Shown: positions 44,162-44,806 of the stretch, piece by piece
Layout of the letters: every line of letters begins with the position of its first letter
Position numbering within the stretch: the first letter of the stretch is position 1
Assembly: GCA_963784195.1 (NCBI GenBank)
Contig: CAWARA010000026.1
Coordinates: 1 to 44,806 of the forward strand
Direction: 5' to 3'
DNA from: CAVQAH01 sp963784195
Lineage (GTDB): Bacteria > Acidobacteriota > Vicinamibacteria > Vicinamibacterales > 2-12-FULL-66-21
Length of the DNA: 44,806 bases
Program-made: the position numbers and the translations under genes
The notes under the pieces: generated by a model
The model's database searches: none
Told to the model about the DNA's origin: nothing
What the model saw: only the letters and a program-made list of their open reading frames with translations

Positions 44162-44258
44162 CCGTGGTCCGGAGTCGTAGTCCGTCGCTCGTCGCTCGAA
44201 GACCGACGACCTTCAGGTTGGGCTCTTCGAGCAACGAGCGACGAACCACGAACCACGG
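44162..44258. repeat. Imperfect inverted repeat between the DapB-like and DinB genes
   Basis: The arms CCGTGGT...CGTCGCTCGTCGCTCGAAGA and TCTTCGAGCAACGAGCGACG...ACCACGG enclose about 25 bp. The arms contain short tandem CGTCGCT and ACCACGA units. It fills the 123-bp gap between two plus-strand genes. Confidence 0.65.
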
Positions 44259-44278
44259 CAGATTCGTTCCGAGCAGCC

Positions 44279-44806
44279 ATGGATCAGAAACTTTCCGCCC
44301 ACTACGCACGGCTGCGGCATATTCGCGAATCGTTCGCCGAGGCGAACGAGCGGCTGGTGGCGCGGCTGCGCGGTGCGACCGACGAGGCCGCGCATCGGGC
44401 GCCCGAGGCTGGCGCGTGGACCGTGGCGCAGATTGGCTGGCACGTGGCGAGGGTGAGCACCACCTTCGCCGCACTCATTTCCGGGGAGCGCCAGGGAGCG
44501 CGTCCCCTTCCGGCGGATTTCAAGGAACGCGACTGGGCGGCCATCGCCGAGCAGCTGTCCGATCGGCTCGAAGCGCCGCCGGCCTTCCATCCGCCGCCGG
44601 GCGTGACGCGCCACGATGCCATCGTGGATCTGGAAGCGTCGGGCATCCGGATGGGGCGCGCGCTCGACATGGTGACGCCTGAGCGCGGCGCCGGCTACGG
44701 CATCAGCAACCCGATTGTCGGGGAGATCACCGTCTACCAGATCGGCGAGTGGGCGACGGCGCACGTCATCCGGCACAACCGTCAGGCCAAAGGCATTCTC
44801 GAAGGC
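44279..44806 (+). CDS. DinB-fold (DinB_2-like) protein, 3' end outside the window
   Basis: The ATG at 44279 opens a frame that is still open at the last base (176 codons seen). It is a four-helix DinB/YfiT-like domain. The metal-ligand His positions fit W-HVARVS (AQIGWHVARVS, about residue 61) and HVIRHNRQ near 163-168. The family includes damage-inducible proteins of unknown function and thiol-dependent transferases that use bacillithiol or mycothiol. The start follows the inverted repeat at 44162-44258 and has no strong ribosome site. Function is not predictable. Confidence 0.82.
   Translation, partial: MDQKLSAHYARLRHIRESFAEANERLVARLRGATDEAAHRAPEAGAWTVAQIGWHVARVSTTFAALISGERQGARPLPADFKERDWAAIAEQLSDRLEAPPAFHPPPGVTRHDAIVDLEASGIRMGRALDMVTPERGAGYGISNPIVGEITVYQIGEWATAHVIRHNRQAKGILEG

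Overview
This is a GC-rich, gene-dense chromosomal window. The gene content fits a free-living, Gram-negative member of the Acidobacteriota, most likely of the Vicinamibacteria type. That placement is inference from an Oar-like TonB receptor with an N-terminal carboxypeptidase-like domain, beta-propeller and HEAT-repeat fusions, transporters of the nucleotide-transporter family fused to HEAT repeats, and intergenic spaces full of short palindromic repeats. No rRNA, tRNA, CRISPR array, phage module, transposase or secondary-metabolite cluster is visible.

Layout. 1-8.4 kb: a TIMP-like/beta-lactamase fusion, an outer-membrane receptor with its own GntR-type regulator, a triply frameshifted glucokinase and a MerR-TPR protein. 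8.4-13 kb (minus strand): a fused acyl-AMP ligase/acyl carrier/acyltransferase, then infA, rhlE and a small Cys-rich protein as a tight operon. 13-20 kb: a diadenylate-cyclase-like protein, a sugar-nucleotide-type epimerase, an outer-membrane barrel, a frameshifted CCA-adding enzyme, an SDR dehydrogenase, an M20 peptidase and a small zinc-ribbon-like protein. 20.4-24.9 kb (minus strand): DUF4149 protein, GAF/fRMsr-like protein, isocitrate dehydrogenase, glycerol-3-phosphate acyltransferase-like protein and proline dehydrogenase, a likely operon of central carbon, redox and lipid functions. 24.9-31.3 kb (plus): a thioredoxin-like DUF255 protein, transketolase and a beta-propeller/gamma-glutamyltransferase fusion. 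31.3-38 kb: a divergent pair of nucleotide-transporter-like membrane proteins with cytoplasmic HEAT repeats, one also carrying two cyclic-nucleotide-binding folds. 38-43 kb (minus): M1 peptidase, membrane protein, HD-GYP response regulator and nadE. 43.1 kb to the end: a DapB-like dehydrogenase and a DinB-fold protein that runs off the window.

The most unusual material is not protein-coding. Two spaces of about 390 bp (14.4-14.8 kb and 22.5-22.9 kb) are almost completely filled by copies of one long palindromic element. It is a purine-rich outer rod carrying a cloverleaf-like head of three hairpins. The copies differ in sequence, but several changes are compensated on both sides of the stems. 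Both copies lie between co-directional genes and have the same orientation relative to transcription. Other intergenic spaces hold different small palindromic or tandem repeats, and one such repeat sits inside a coding region.

Six single-base frameshifts (glk three, cca one, the propeller/GGT gene one, one transporter one) break otherwise intact genes. They look more like uncorrected indels in the assembly than gene decay, but the sequence alone cannot prove this.
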